A stretch of 64,000 nucleotides of DNA from Ophiosphaerella korrae (GCA_028456385.1 JALNQF010000004.1:615418-679417); one strand, 5' to 3'. Positions 23,632 through 35,738 are shown, numbered from the stretch's first letter. Made by a program: numbers and translations. Notes: generated by a model from the letters alone, not told the origin.

Positions 23632-25630
23632 TCAGTGGCCACCTTCCACCTTGGATTCAGTATTTTCTGTAGGCGCAGGTGCTTCCTTGCTTGTCTCCTT
23701 ATCTGCATTAGCCATCGCCACATCACCATTTGCATCGCCAGATTTAGTAGCAGATACGGGCTCGGACGATCCGCCATCTTTCTTCACATCGATCTTCTCG
23801 GCTGGCGAATCCTCTTTGGTGGGTTCTGCCTTTTCATCGTCATCATGTTTGACACCATTAGTCGCTGGCTCGGAATCAGCAGCAAGAGCACCACCCCACT
23901 TGGTCAGCAGATCGTTTGAGCGCTGCTTGAAGGTGTGTTCCTCCTCCTTGGGGATCGAGTTAAGTTTGACGATTGCCCGAAGAACTTTGTGAACCTTGGT
24001 CTTCTTAATGACTTCTGCCTCAAGATCGTCGTGAAGTTCGAGCTGCCGGAGGTAGTCTGACATAGCCGCCATGTCTTCATCCTTTGGAGCCTGGTCTCGA
24101 GAAAGAAATCCCTTCTGTAGACGATGACGAAGATACAAAACTACACAGCGTCAATAAAGTTCGAGGGAAACTAATGACGGTTTAATATACCTTGCTTTTC
24201 GCGCTTTTGTAATCGCTCCTCCTCCGTCATAGGTGGCTCTTCGGGCTGAGCAGGCTCGGCCTCTTCGCTTGCCTTCTTTTTGGATTTGGTCTCTTTCTTC
24301 GGCTTCGCTGCAGATGCATCCTTCGGTGTCTTAGTTGTCAATTTGAGCTTAGTCTTGGGGGTCTTTGCAGGCTGTTCATTTGTCAGTAATGCTGCAAGTG
24401 TGGAAATTGATCAGACGCACCTTTTCATTCTCCCCGTCGCTCTCCTCGCCCTTCTTGCGCTTTTTCGTTGCCTTCGCCTTCTTAGCAGATGGAGCAGTAG
24501 CGTTGTCGGCGGCGTCTGCCATATCCACATCATCTGAGTCTATGGCTGCTGTGCTCTTGCGCTTAGCGGACTTCTCAGCCTTCTCCTTCTTTTCCTGCTC
24601 TTTTTGCTCACGCTGTTCAATATCCTCTTGCATGGCTGCCTCATGGTTAGCAAGAACCTGCTTGAAGTAAGCCAGGTCGTGGCCCTCCGCAGCGACCTGA
24701 TAAGCCTCCCAGAGCGCATGCTTCTTCTTCGCTTGTTGACCTGATTCAACTTCCTTTTTCACCTCTTCGAGGTCAAAGGTAAGGAGTTCTGTGTTCACTT
24801 GCCAAGCACTTTGCTTGTGTTAGTTCCTATAGGCTTCGGGACAGATAAAAGTTCAGTAGATACTCACAATTCATTGGTACCCAGGAACATGACTGGATAC
24901 CGCCGGTCCTTTGCGTTCTTACCACCCTCTAAGAAGTCTGCGCGATATGTGCCATCAATGCGCTTAGCACTGACAGGACGTTTGCTGAGCAACGACTCGG
25001 GGAGCATTTCTTCGTCGCAGATGATGACTGGCCATGGCTGATAGCCGCGCATAGCTACCATATACATCTCGCCCGGGGATACATTGAGGCGGAGCTCAGG
25101 TGTTGCCTTCTTCTTCTTGGCGGGCGTCTTCTTCTTGTGTTCTGGCACACCTGCTCCTGACTTGCGCTTGCCATTGTTTGCCTTTTTGGCGGCAGGGGTG
25201 CCGTTTGCGGTGGGAGCGTCGGCAGCTGGGGCGGTAGCTGAATGAGATTGTAAGCATGTTGGTGGAAGGATTCAGAACGACTGAAGACGCCTAGGGCTGT
25301 GGCGGGCGATGCCTAACCTGGACTTACCTGCTTCGTCACCAGCCGCTTCGTTCGTGTGTTCGGTACCGGAGGTGTGCTTTTCATTTCCAGTGAGCTCTTC
25401 CTGAGCATCGTCGGACCTTGGGACTGGTTGATGGTCGCGTTAGAAATAGCTAGGCTGCCTTGCGCACGATTATACTAACCTTCTGCGACACCAGAGGCGG
25501 CCACGACTCCACCCTCGGCCAGCTGTGCCTCGGTTACGGCAGGCTCTGCGGCAGGCTCTGGAGAACGCGTAGGTTCTTCAGCAGACTTGATAGCATCCGC
25601 AACAGCGGGTGCGCTTGCCACGTCTGCCAT
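23632..25630 (-). CDS. PWWP-domain chromatin reader with C-terminal TND/IBD-like bundle
   Basis: Likely nuclear reader of methylated H3K36. Six exons (25630-25480, 25423-25328, 25237-24868, 24808-24421, 24371-24191, 24140-23632) give 564 aa. An Ala/Glu-rich N-terminus and basic linker lead to the PWWP domain at about 137-215: GEMYMVAMRGYQPWPVIICD, RYPVMFLGTNEF and AWQVNTELLTF, the last two joined across an intron. A coiled, charged segment follows (EQREQKEQEKKEKAEKSAKR), then Lys-rich linkers. Near 395-480 a helical block reads LYLRHRLQKGFL..DYLRQLELHDDLEAEV..VLRAIVKLNSIP, resembling the TFIIS N-terminal/LEDGF IBD bundle. The tail is acidic and low complexity. The order PWWP then IBD-like bundle resembles LEDGF; among fungi, Pdp3-type NuA3 subunits and Ioc4 are the nearest ideas, not proven. 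Confidence 0.82.
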
Positions 25631-28600
25631 TGTTCCGGGCGTGCTTATGTGGCACGGAATGGCGTCGACGCGTAGGGGCGGTGGGAGGGCGCGAATTACC
25701 TCGTCAAGATGTCAAGCGCAGTGACAATGACGCGTAGTTGATGGCCAGCTGTCGGTGCTGATGGCGCGGTGGGTTGAGGTGGTTGGGTCGTGTCGCGGTG
25801 GATGTGGGGAGAGAGGAAGGCGAAGAGATCGGGGGGAGCTCCTCTTGAATTTCCAGCAGCCCAGGGCTTGCACGTGACTAGTGTCTTTGTGCGCGCAGGG
25901 TTTGTCTAGGGCGCACCCAGTTATTTCGAGCTGATTCAACCTCTTTTCTAGAGTCACCGGAGCTAGTTTGTGGATGTTGCAGCGCCCGTGTGTTGCGTTC
26001 GCAATGTTGTGGGGGGTTTGCTGTTTGAGTTATCGCCGCCCTCCAAGGTTTGGCGCGATGCGATGAGCTTTCTGGCCCGTGCTGCAGGAGTACAGAGCAG
26101 GCGCTCTCTGCCAGCACCTCCCAACGTTACCTCAACTCTCTGACCTGTCTGAGGTGCTGCGAGAGACGGTCTTCTTTTCTATTCTCGTATTCTCTTCTGG
26201 TAGGTCTTTGTCGTTTTGATTTGATTTGATGCAGGTGTTGCTGCAGCCTCTTGCGGCAAGCTGTCAACAACGACCAAGATTGCGTTTTGAGCTGACGGCT
26301 CTCTAGTGGGGAGGGTACTGCTAAGCCAAAAGCTGATGCCTTTTGACTGTTTTGCGGCCACCAATCGCGGTTCTTCTAGGCTGTCAGATCAGCGTTTTGA
26401 TTTTCTATGCAAGACGCAACCAGATGAGTGCGCAAACTGTTGGGTAACTGGGCATGCTGGTGATAGTTTCGCAAAAAGATCACATTTCTTTTTACTACTG
26501 CACTGGTTAGCGCTGGCGCTTTCATGTCTCGTGTGAAAATTCGGACACTCACTGTACTCTATCTTACTGCTTTTTGTGCTTGATACCCCGACCACAACCG
26601 AGTAAGTGTGCACGACTCCAACTCTTCCGACAAGACCTGTTCGCCGAATCCTCATGTAGCTTACAAACAGGTAATCTGGCATCAGAGTACTTTCCCCGGT
26701 TGCCTTCAGGCCCTCAATAATATGCTTCGGGTCAAAGGATCTTGGTATAGCATCCCACGGCCACTCTTTTCGACAGTACCTTGAGTAACAGTACACGATG
26801 GAGATCAGCTTCACTGCATTACTCTCCAAGCGTCCTGATAGTATTTATTCTGCGTCCTCTTTTTGCCAGTAGAGCCCCTAAAAAGGTAACTGTAAGCTTG
26901 GACTACGAGTCTCCGCAGTGCATGATGCCCCTGATGCACTGGTCTCACCTAAAAACAGATCAAGCTGATTTATAAAGAGAAACTAATTCTTTATAAATAA
27001 TCCCATTTTGTTTACAGTCAAATAGCGTGACCGAGTGAGTGAGATGTGCGTAACGACGGCACACATCCGTTATTGTTGGCTCTCAAGGAAGACTAAAGGA
27101 CGAGAGGCTTACCCATCTAAACCTTAAACGCCTCTGGGATCAATATGGCCAATTAGAGATCTTAAAACAAGCTATGTGTTGATGTAGAGGTTGAAGATAC
27201 CGTACCACATAACACGAATTATTCTTGCGTTAGCAGACGGAGGTTATGATCGGAGTAAGTAACCTTGAGACTGGAATTCTAGTCGTTTAATGATGGATGT
27301 AAAAAAATCGAACGTCTGCCGTGAAGCCAAGGCGCTATCAGGATTTCTGGCATTTAGAGGGCACCATCCCGAGAAGCTGGACTCGAGGTCGGCCGGATTT
27401 TGAGAGCGGAAGACGTCCAGTACCAAGGAGTACTATCGATAAGCCCATCATTCCAACTCTTACGGTCTTACCTATATCCGTAGTTGAAGATATCTCTGTG
27501 TCCTGTTTGCACGCTTGATTTTTGTAGTGAGGCCTAACTTTGCTGCTTCGTTCTCAGACATGTACCTTCGCGTACTGTTTCGAGTATGTGACTTTCATGC
27601 CAACTCAACACGTGGGAATGTCTCATGCGTGAAAATACCACCCCGGTGCGGTGATCTCGTGTTGTCAATGGTATCCGATGCTTAGTCTTGCAGCATCTCC
27701 AAATGTTGACCGCCACTTCTCCTGCTGGTATGTGTAACCTCTGTTTTGCAAGGGGCTGAGCCATTTACGAAGCTCAATCTACAGACTATATGCTGTCATA
27801 GTAATCACGTCGCTCATCTGGCGATCATGTATCGTTATGTGCGCGGAGTGGTTAGAGTGTGGCGATCGAGGGGCACAGGTGCGGTGGGTAAACGATCGTG
27901 TATCCAAAAACAGATGATAGGGTTGCGTATGGTTTTCCTTCTCGGTGGAAATGTTCTGGGGTGCTATACGGCAGCTATGTTCGTGAGATTGATTGGCGAT
28001 GCGTGTGGAGGAGGTAGGATCCCGCAAGAGTGACCTTGGGCGGCTGCGTGTCGCTAGGCGATTCCGGCTCCCCATCACGTGTGTTTCTAACTATCTGCAC
28101 CACCCCACCAAGTAGATAGCCCCCTGATAAGTCTATGTTATCAAGAGCGTCTCCTCAAACCACAAATTCAGGATATATTCAGCAACTTGCAAAATATCAG
28201 AGAGCAACGCTGCCCGATTTATTGTGCCTAGTACATAAAGTGATGGGTCAGATAACTCATGGTGTAAACCTGAAGGCTGTACTTTGCATGTTACACGTGA
28301 GCCTCAAACAATTTCAAAGATCAGAAGTGTTGCACATTCTATATTCAGTCGCTGTGAATAAATCAGCTACTAATTAATACCAAACAAACCGTAGCATATC
28401 GAGCCCTGTCTGCAGAAAATAGTCAATCTCGAAGAGGCTCGTCCTCCAAACGGGCGTACTGGAGAGCTCATTGGTCGACATTTCGAGTGGCGCACCTATA
28501 GCAGTGCAGGCATACGAACGCCTGTATTCATATTGCCGTGTGTTCCAGGGACTGGTCTGATTGTGGTGGTATACGGGTTGCTACTGCTCGTTTGTGCATG

Positions 28601-28673
28601 ACTAGCGTGGGGATATGAGGGATCTGCATTATGTAGTCTTACAGCACTACCACTGCAGCTTGTCCTTGAAAAT
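25631..28673. other. 3-kb intergenic region
   Basis: Holds the PWWP-gene promoter (25.6-26.2 kb, GC-rich) and otherwise AT-moderate DNA. A 146-codon open frame on minus (26389-26829) has no recognised motif and is not supported by splicing or context. No RNA gene or intact transposon was recognised. Confidence 0.4.
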
Positions 28674-29219
28674 ATGGCGACCCAGGCATCTGAAACAAAC
28701 GGCACTATGGATGGCGACTACAAAACTCTATGGGCAAATAAATATCGCGGTGTAGGAAGTTCATACTCTTCACCATGTTCTATCGACTGACGAGCCCAGG
28801 CAACTGTGGAGGACCTTGACCCACCCCCAGCACTCTCTGTCAAGCCTACTGATCCAATATCATGGGCTCTTATGAGCGGCCTTGAGCGCGACTATACACA
28901 CCTTACAGTCATATCGCAACAAAATCGCGCATTGCTCGGCTACATTAGCATTCCACATCTCCAGCAACTCCTCAAGGAAGGCAAGGTCAAAGACAGCGAT
29001 GCCGTCGAGGAGGCGATGCACAAGTTCCAGCGACGTGGCAGGCGATACAAAGTTATTACTACGGAAACACCACTGGAGGAGCTGGAGGAGTTCTTTAGTG
29101 GAGGCGTGGATGGGAGTGGCAAACAGGAATTTGCAGTTGTAACGGATGCCAGTCGCAAATTTGTTTTGGGTGTGGCTACGCGGGGTGACTTGGAAAGCTT
29201 CATCAAGAGAAGAGCATAA
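28674..29219 (+). CDS. CBS-domain protein
   Basis: Small soluble protein of 165 aa built around a pair of CBS motifs, which usually bind adenosyl nucleotides. Exons 28674-28751 and 28800-29219 with a 48-bp intron; the splice joins KYRG to ATVEDLDPPP. First CBS repeat: ATVEDLDPPPALSVKPTDPI..THLTVISQQNRALLGYISIP (about 27-80). Second: RYKVITTETPLEELEEFF..EFAVVTDASRKFVLGVATRG (about 103-158), with DLESFIKRRA closing the protein. The C-terminal TDASRKFVLGVATRGDL is a textbook CBS ending. No other domain is present, and the function is unknown. The start at 28674 gives a short, non-targeting N-terminus. Confidence 0.85.
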
Positions 29220-29730
29220 GCTCTGAGGAAATTGAGGGTTCGGTTGCATTGCTAGGCGTTTGACGATATACCTCTGGGAGAATGGTCACAGGAGGTCTGA
29301 TTCAACATACCCTCCTGTATACTCACTATAGCACTACTTATCTGAGTCTTGTTTGGGCTTTTACATCTACCGTCAGAGGAAGTAATCCTATCAGGATCCT
29401 GACTTTGTTTCAAAAGCAAACCTTGATACCTCTGGCGTTGGATCATTGCCCCGCTCTCTTGGAGATCGTGGTAGCTCTACTTGAGATTTTAGAACTGCCT
29501 GACTCATGGGCTGAAGCCGTCAAAATTGTAGCTTTTGGGAATCCTCATAGACCGCAAGGGACGTCATTGCTTAGTCATGGCCTATACCCAGCTCCCAACC
29601 GCTACCAAAGCAATGTGAGAGCGCTCCCTTAGGCTCCCCGCATGCCGATAACGAGGCAACGCCTCCCATGCGTTTTTGATCCAACAAGCCCGGGCGGAAA
29701 GTCCCTGAGTCTCCTCCACGAGCCGCTGGT
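29220..29730. other. Intergenic region
   Basis: Between the CBS-domain gene and the Ptc7-like gene, both on plus. The open frames here overlap on both strands and show no motif. It presumably carries the Ptc7-like promoter. Confidence 0.4.
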
Positions 29731-30988
29731 ATGGTCGCATCTTCTCTCCCTTTGCGCACCACCACCACTGTGTTCCGAACATGGCGGAACGTACAGGCAA
29801 GACGAACACTACACATCACCCAACAATCGCGACGGTTCGCGCAGAAGTCGGATGAGCCTCGTGTAGGCACTACTACACCCGTGCCGGACGACGTCCACCC
29901 GCCGAAGCCCAAGACGCAACCATCATTCTACTTTGAAGCTGGCTATGCCCTGTTTGCAAAGAGACCCTCGAGGGCTTTCCCTCCACCCTTCCTATCGCTG
30001 CCCTCAACGAGTTTCTCCGAGCCGCTGAGTACGCATCACAAGAGCAGGGACCGTAGGCCGACCGTCAATGGCGAAATGATAAGGGGTGTCACCAATGGTG
30101 ATGATGCTGTTCTAGTCAGCGAATACTTCATTGGCGCAAATGATGGCGTGGGAGCTTGGGGCACTCGGGAGAAAGGGCACGCTGCGTAAGTGCGCCCTGG
30201 GTCGAACATGTATCCGAAGCATATGCTCACATAGCAGGATAGCTTATGGTCTCGCCTCATCCTCCACTTCTGGGCCCTCGAGACCGAAAAGGCCTACTAC
30301 TCTCCCACCAAAGAACCCGACCCAGTATCCTACCTCCAGTCCGCATATAAGCTTACCAAACAAGCAACCTCCGAACCAAACGAGTGGCATGGCACAACGA
30401 CCGCCTGCGGCGCGCTTCTAAGCTCAGACAACGAAACACCTAGCCATCCAATGCTGTACATCACGCAATTAGGTGACTCCCAGATCCTCGTAATACGACC
30501 AAGCAGCAAAGAAGTTATATTCAAAACACAGGAACAGTGGCACTGGTTCGATTGCCCACGACAACTTGGTACCAATAGCCCAGATACACCAAACGACAGC
30601 GCTATTGTAGACCGTGTTAAGCTTGAGGAGGGAGATGTGGTGTTAGCCATGACAGATGGCGTAGTTGATAACCTTTGGGAACATGAAGTAGTCTCCAACG
30701 TGCTTGAAAGCATGGAAAAGTGGCATGGCGATGATGGTAAAGACCCGGCGCTGCAGACGCATGCAGATGGCATGCGTTTTGTGGCGCAAAAGCTCGTTGA
30801 TGCCGCCCGTACCATTGCTCAGGACCCTTTTGCCGAGAGTCCATATATGGAGAAGGCAATTGATGAGGGCTTGTCTATCGAAGGAGGTATGTCGGCTGCA
30901 AACCTAAGCAAGAGCACCACTCACTCCTACAGGAAAACTCGACGACATCAGTGTTGTAGCTGCCCAATGCAGGCGACGAGACGGATGA
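29731..30988 (+). CDS. PTC7: Mitochondrial PP2C-type phosphatase Ptc7-like
   Basis: Metal-dependent Ser/Thr phosphatase; yeast Ptc7 acts in mitochondria and activates coenzyme Q synthesis through Coq7. Exons 29731-30185, 30243-30886 and 30933-30988 encode 384 aa. The first 40 residues are rich in Arg, Ser and Thr with almost no acid (TWRNVQARRTLHITQQSRRF), as in a mitochondrial presequence. Catalytic motifs: GANDGVGAWG (metal-binding Asp in DGVG), GTTTACGALL, LYITQLGDSQILVI, VVLAMTDGVVDNL and, after the last intron, KLDDISVVAA. The second donor/acceptor pair restores SIEGGKLDD. Length and order match the family. Confidence 0.88.
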
Positions 30989-31834
30989 GGTGACGAGATT
31001 GCACACAATCTCAACCTCTAATTTACTGCGGAAGTGGATGGCAGGGTTGAACTGGCCTCCATCTGGTAATACGCCCAGGCGAAGAAACAGGCAGGGCTAC
31101 CACAAGATTGCAACAGATTTCACGATGCTGGAACGTTTTCGACTTCTAAATGATTATCCATTGGCCCATCGACTGCTCATATTAGAAATATGGTTGGGCA
31201 AGCTGAATGGCAGGATACACAGCTCCCAACCAGAACCCCGTAAACCACAACATCAGGTCATGTCATGGCCAAAATAAAATTGGGGTGAGTGAGCACTAAG
31301 AGCTCGCAGCGCTCGCGACACCAAAATAAGCCTGAATTTTGTTCACAGTATTTCAACATACATGAGTTAATGTCACGAAGCACCATAGGATACTAGCACG
31401 AGGGACATGAATAGCTTGAAGGATAATGGTGGATGAAGGCCACATAATACCCAGGCCGCGTAAACTTTACGGGGAGAAGTCCGCTCATCACTAGCACACT
31501 GCCAGTGTCTATAGACGAATAATTTTAATATACAAAATGCCTTGACAGACTTGGCACGATCTATGAGATCTATCAGAGTGCTTGTGCACCATTTTGAGGT
31601 CACAGCACCGTGTTGTGCTGAGTCCGGTTGTCATATGAGGAGAGATGACGAGCCCGAGCGTGCAACAATGTCAGTTGTAGACGCAAATCGGGTAATATGT
31701 TTGACCTGGGACGCCCTGGGTTTTTGCAGCTAGAACTTCCATACTTGAATAGGTCTGCTGTATACAAACACTATTCACGATGCAGCACAATAAGGCTGTT
31801 TGAAGTTGGGCTAGCCTCGAGGGTCTCGCTCCCA
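30989..31834. other. Convergent 3' intergenic region
   Basis: Between the convergent Ptc7-like and SRRM1-like genes. No supported gene; the short frames have no motif. Confidence 0.4.
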
Positions 31835-33219
31835 TCAAGCAGGTGAATCTGAGGGTGAGCGCGTAACCTTGCGTTTCGTTCGACCGGACCTGCTTGGTGA
31901 CCTTGATCTACTCATACTCACCGAACGTTTGCGTTTCCTAACATCGGATCGTGAACCATGCGAATCTGCGTCAGACGAAGAACGCCTTCGTTGATGCCTT
32001 CGGATTGGGCTTCGCGAGCTGCTTGGAGATCTTCGGCGACGACGGGGTGGCGTGCGTAGCGTGCGTGATGGCGATCTTGACAGCCTGGCCGGTGGTGAGC
32101 TCGACTTGTCTCTGTTCTTTGGAGTCATAGAGCGCGAGGCGTTCCTAGGTAACCTTCTGCTGTCATGGCTGGGAGACCAAGACCTGTCCCTTCCCCGACG
32201 CGATCTGGGAGGCCTTGCTCCGGGAGAAGGAGAGCGCCGTGCACGGCGCGGCGGAGGGGATCTGGACCGACCGGATGAAGGAGATCTGCGCGTTCGGCGG
32301 CGTGGTGGACTTCGTGAACGATCTGAAGAGGGTGAGCGTCGAATGCGACGAGGCGGTGGAGGAGAAGCAGAATGACTGCCCGATAGAGAGCGGCGGCGCT
32401 CATGAGATCTGTCACGATGGCCGCCACGACCACGATCACGCCCTCGGCCGCCCTCTGGTACATAGATATCTCGCTCACGGCGGGGTGGTGGTGACCTTCG
32501 TCTCCTGCATACGTCAGTATTGTTACTCGCAGTCCTTATTGATGAACGTACGGAGGTGATCGCGAGGATCTCCGTGGGAGCCCACGATCAAAGTCTCTTC
32601 CTCGGCCTCTTCCTCTGCCTCCGCTCCTACGGTCGTCGCCACGAAATCTACCTCCACGACCGCGTTCAGGGCGGTCAGACCGCTCGCTGCGACGAAACGA
32701 ATCAACCATATCACTCTGTTCTTGACCTTCGCGACGGCGTTGCTCAGCAGCAGCTTTGGACATCTGCATGCAGTGTTAACCATGCCCTTGGTAGCCAAGC
32801 CGCCGGCTCTCACCTGTTCTTGTTGCAACTCAAGCTTTTTCGCTTCCAAAAGCTCTCTTGGGACGCCAACCGGGCTGTCCTGCGCACTTAGCATTAGATT
32901 CCACAGCTCTTTACAGAATGCTGGCGTATCTTTGTTAAGAAACCCAGTGAGCTGGATTTGTATTTCTTTGATTTTGGGCTGTAGGATGTCAGCTGCACGA
33001 AGCACAAGTGAGTGCTTCTCTCACAAATTGGGTTTGCTCGATGAGGTTGTAGCATGTCTCAACCACGATATCGTCTTCATCGCCAAGGATGGTGGTGATC
33101 TTGTTCGCGATCCACTTCTTCATCAAGTCAATGTTGACCTTCTCAATGTCGACTTTCTTATCAAACTCAGGTGGAAATTTGGTCGCCTTGAGGCGTTTCT
33201 GGTCGATGCTGAGCGCCAT
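31835..33219 (-). CDS. PWI-domain RS-rich splicing factor, SRRM1-like
   Basis: Nuclear RNA-processing protein. Exons 33219-33025, 32978-32814, 32763-32552 and 32504-31835 encode 413 aa. The PWI domain occupies about residues 15-110: FPPEFDKKVDIEKVNIDLMK, KWIANKITTILGDEDDIVVE, NLIEQTQF-PKIKEIQIQLTG and FLNKDTPAFCKELWNLMLSA. KWI stands in for the PWI signature. A coiled Glu/Gln helix follows (LLEAKKLELQQEQ), then an RGG-type segment (GRGGRFRGDDRRSGGRGRGR), and the last 220 residues are Arg-Ser/Arg-Pro repeats (RSPSRSGRTKRK and many others). This layout matches SRRM1/SRm160, which bridges splicing complexes and the exon junction complex. Several overlapping open frames here are by-products of the repetitive RS coding. 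Confidence 0.88.
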
Positions 33220-33820
33220 ATTGGCAGCTCGGCTGGTTGGCTAGTTGGCTGGTTGCGTGCGAGGATTGTTGTCAAAATGGTGTGGAGTGAGTGGAAGGTT
33301 GGGAGCTTACGGCTCGGCAGTTCTGCGGCCTATCTCAAAGCTAATCCGCTTCCAACAACCGCCCTACCAATGCAAGCATGCACACAAAACATGTGACGAA
33401 ATCGACAGGCCCTAGTATTTAAAGAAAATGCAATTTCTACTCTCCTAGATTTTACGTGAGACTGCCTCTTTTGCTCACTGTCGATTTGTGTAGACATGAG
33501 GCAAGCACATCTGACTAGCGATAGACCAAAGATGGCCTACATTAGACTTCTTACTGAGCCAAGTAACTACAGAAAGCACGATGAAGATTATCACCAATGC
33601 AGTAGTAGCTGCCTGGGAGCAAACAGACGTAGACGTCAAGAGCATGACCCCAACTGCTATCACCTCATTCGTAACGTCCTATGTTGATCTGTAGTTTTGT
33701 GTGCATTAAAATCCCAGAGCTTCGATTCCACCAGCATCAACACATACCATATCACTAATTCTCACCTCTACCAACCATCACTGTTGTAGTAATCTCCAAA
33801 TACACAATCAAAGCATACTT
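33220..33820. promoter_or_regulatory. Divergent promoter region
   Basis: 600 bases between the SRRM1-like gene (minus) and the VPDVP-repeat gene (plus), so it should hold both promoters. Frames here are short and unconvincing. Confidence 0.45.
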
Positions 33821-34659
33821 ATGGCCGATACCAATCCCATCAACGATATCCCTCTCAACGAAGCACCTTCTGCAGAACCCACCGACGTGGCACAGACAGA
33901 TGAGCCTAGAGCTTCTGATAATGCACCTGTGGCCGATATCTCGCCAGAAGAAGCTTTGCCTGTCGACGAACCAGGTGAACCTTTACCTTCAGAAGAACCA
34001 CTTCCCGCTGCCCAGTCAGAAGAGGATACAACAGTCCCTGGGCCAAACAAGCCCGAATCTCTCAGTGACCCTTCGGCGACCCCAATCAAAAACCTCCTCG
34101 ATCCCATAGACAAGCAGCCTGAGACGTTGACCGATGGTGTCAAAGATGGTACTACAGATGTTACGGCTCCAGATGCTGGAGTACCAGATGCACTAAACGA
34201 TGCGACACCGCATCTCCCAAGTGCTGAAGTACCCGACGTACCAGAGATTATAGTACCCGACATGCCAGACATTGCAGTACCCGACGTACCAGACATTGCT
34301 GTGCCAAACGTACCAGATGTTACAGCACCCGGTGAACCAAACATTACAGTACCCGAAGTACCCGAAGTACCCGACATTGATGTGCCGAAAGTACCAAAAG
34401 TTACAGCACCAAGTCTTGGGCAAGTCTAGTCCTTGCGTTGATGCATACTATAATGACACCATGTTACAGGTCCACATTCAAATCGCTAAGGCTCTATAAA
34501 CTGAGAGACATGGCGAGACAGAGTCTCCTCTCAAAGTTCATCCGCATTGCTGTCATCAAAGAAGCTGTCCCTCTAGTGGTGCTTCTACGACAGAGAAAGA
34601 AGGAAGGTGCAGATGTTGACAAATTGGTCGATATGTGCATAAAGGTACTCGGGGCCTGA
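33821..34659 (+). CDS. Acidic Pro-rich protein with VPDVPD repeats and a helical C-terminus
   Basis: Not a family I recognise. Exon 1 (33821-34419) encodes a 199-residue acidic, Pro-rich, disordered segment; its last third is a degenerate pentad/hexad repeat (PDVPEI, PDMPDI, PDVPDI, PNVPDV, PEVPEV). Read alone it stops at 34429. A GCAAGT donor at 34420 and an acceptor at 34469 define a 50-bp GC-AG intron that opens a second exon, 34470-34659, coding for a basic, helix-prone tail (KSLRLYKLRDMARQSLLSKF, then EAVPLVVLLRQRKKEG, DKLVDMCIKVLGA). The spliced protein would be 262 aa. The alternative is a 202-aa protein ending in SLGQV. No signal peptide or membrane span is seen. Confidence 0.6.
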
Positions 34660-35128
34660 TAGATTCGTTGATTCGAAGGACTTCATACAACCACCACTCC
34701 TATAACTCTTGATCCTAGTCTCATGTAACCTAGAACTCATCATCCACAAAGCCGTCCTTTGATTCACTTGCTGCTCTTTCTGATTTGCACTGCAGGCCGT
34801 GACATTTCATGTCAGCAAAACTCTTATGTTGCCATTAATGGGTGAAGGCTCCCGGAAATACCAATAAGAGGCAATCACTTTCCCTTGTTCGTCGGCGATG
34901 CTCAGCACTTCATCACTCATCTTCGATCCTTCTGCCTCCATCTTGGAAGCTATTCTCATCCAATCAGCCCCCTTCCTGACCTTGCGTACGACTCAATGTT
35001 CAGTCCCATTACCCTTCCCCCCTCCCATCCAACCCTCATTACCATGCTCCAAGCCCCCCTCGGTCCATATTCCCCAATGCAAGTCCCCAACACAACGCTT
35101 TGAAATTCTTTTCCCCCCATATCCAGCC
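34660..35128. other. Intergenic, convergent 3' regions
   Basis: Between the VPDVP-repeat gene and the small helical gene on minus. C-rich patches are present near 35.0 kb. No supported gene. Confidence 0.4.
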
Positions 35129-35603
35129 TCACCCCCCAACCGCCCTCTCTACCGCTACCCTCGCCTCGTCCAAACCCCTCGCCAACTCCCCCCGCTTCTG
35201 CCTCTCCCTCACATCATAATGCAGCCTGACCAAATCTTTCGCTCGCTTCAAATCCACATCCTGCTCCTCGTCCGCTGCCACTTCACCCCGTTTCGACTCC
35301 GAGTCTGGTTTTTGCAGCGATGGATGGTGTTGCACGGAGACGAGGGCGAGGGCGGCGGTTGGGTGCTGGTGTCTTGTGTTAGTTTGAAGGAGTGTGGGGG
35401 GGTGGGGAGAGAAGGGGGGGGGGGGGTTGTACGCAGACTCGGAGGGAGACAAGGTCGGAAAGGATTTCCGCGAGGTGCATTGTGCTTTTTTGGGCGGGGT
35501 CTTGTTGCGCCATGGCTTGTGGTGCTGGGTGGACAGCTTGGTGTTCGATGGGAGGTGGGATGGAGCTCTGACCACCGTTGTCGGCTGCGATGCCGTAGCT
35601 CAT
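35129..35603 (-). CDS. Small helical protein, unknown
   Basis: No recognised family. Exon 1 (35603-35433) encodes 57 residues ending in MHLAEILSDLVSLRVC; exon 2 (35365-35129) encodes a helical, charged C-terminus (DVDLKRAKDLVRLHYDVRER, then GELARGLDEARVAVERAVGG). The 67-bp intron has GTACAA at its donor, a CTAAC branch site 12 bases before CAG, and a 13-base C run (seen as G at 35414-35426 on plus). The two halves have matching composition, and the joined 135-aa product looks like a small subunit of a helical complex; that is inference. It is divergent from the FAHD1-like gene with 135 bp between the starts. Confidence 0.55.
35414..35426. repeat. Homopolymer G13
   Basis: Thirteen G in a row, preceded by shorter G runs (35396-35407). 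On the minus strand it is the polypyrimidine part of the intron of the small helical gene. It is error-prone for sequencing and replication. Confidence 0.9.
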
Positions 35604-35738
35604 TCAAATGCCGACGACTGAAGTACCGGAGAGTTTGCCGCGCTGAAGGAGTGCGAGTTTCGGTCCACCTTTGTGTCTACGTTCATTCATTCATTCTTGA
35701 GAAATTTAGTCGGAAATAGCCATTGAAAGTCGGGCAAG

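Noticed and set aside
26389..26829. Minus-strand open frame of 146 codons in the 3-kb spacer
   Set aside because: No recognised domain, no flanking exons, and the spacer around it is not gene-like. Could be tested by RNA-seq.
27839..27900. Possible tRNA box A-like text (GGAGTGGTTAGAGTG)
   Set aside because: No matching T arm or acceptor stem could be found downstream.
32125..32559. Several open frames opposite the RS region of the SRRM1-like gene
   Set aside because: They are shadows of Arg-Ser/Arg-Pro repeat coding and have no homology.
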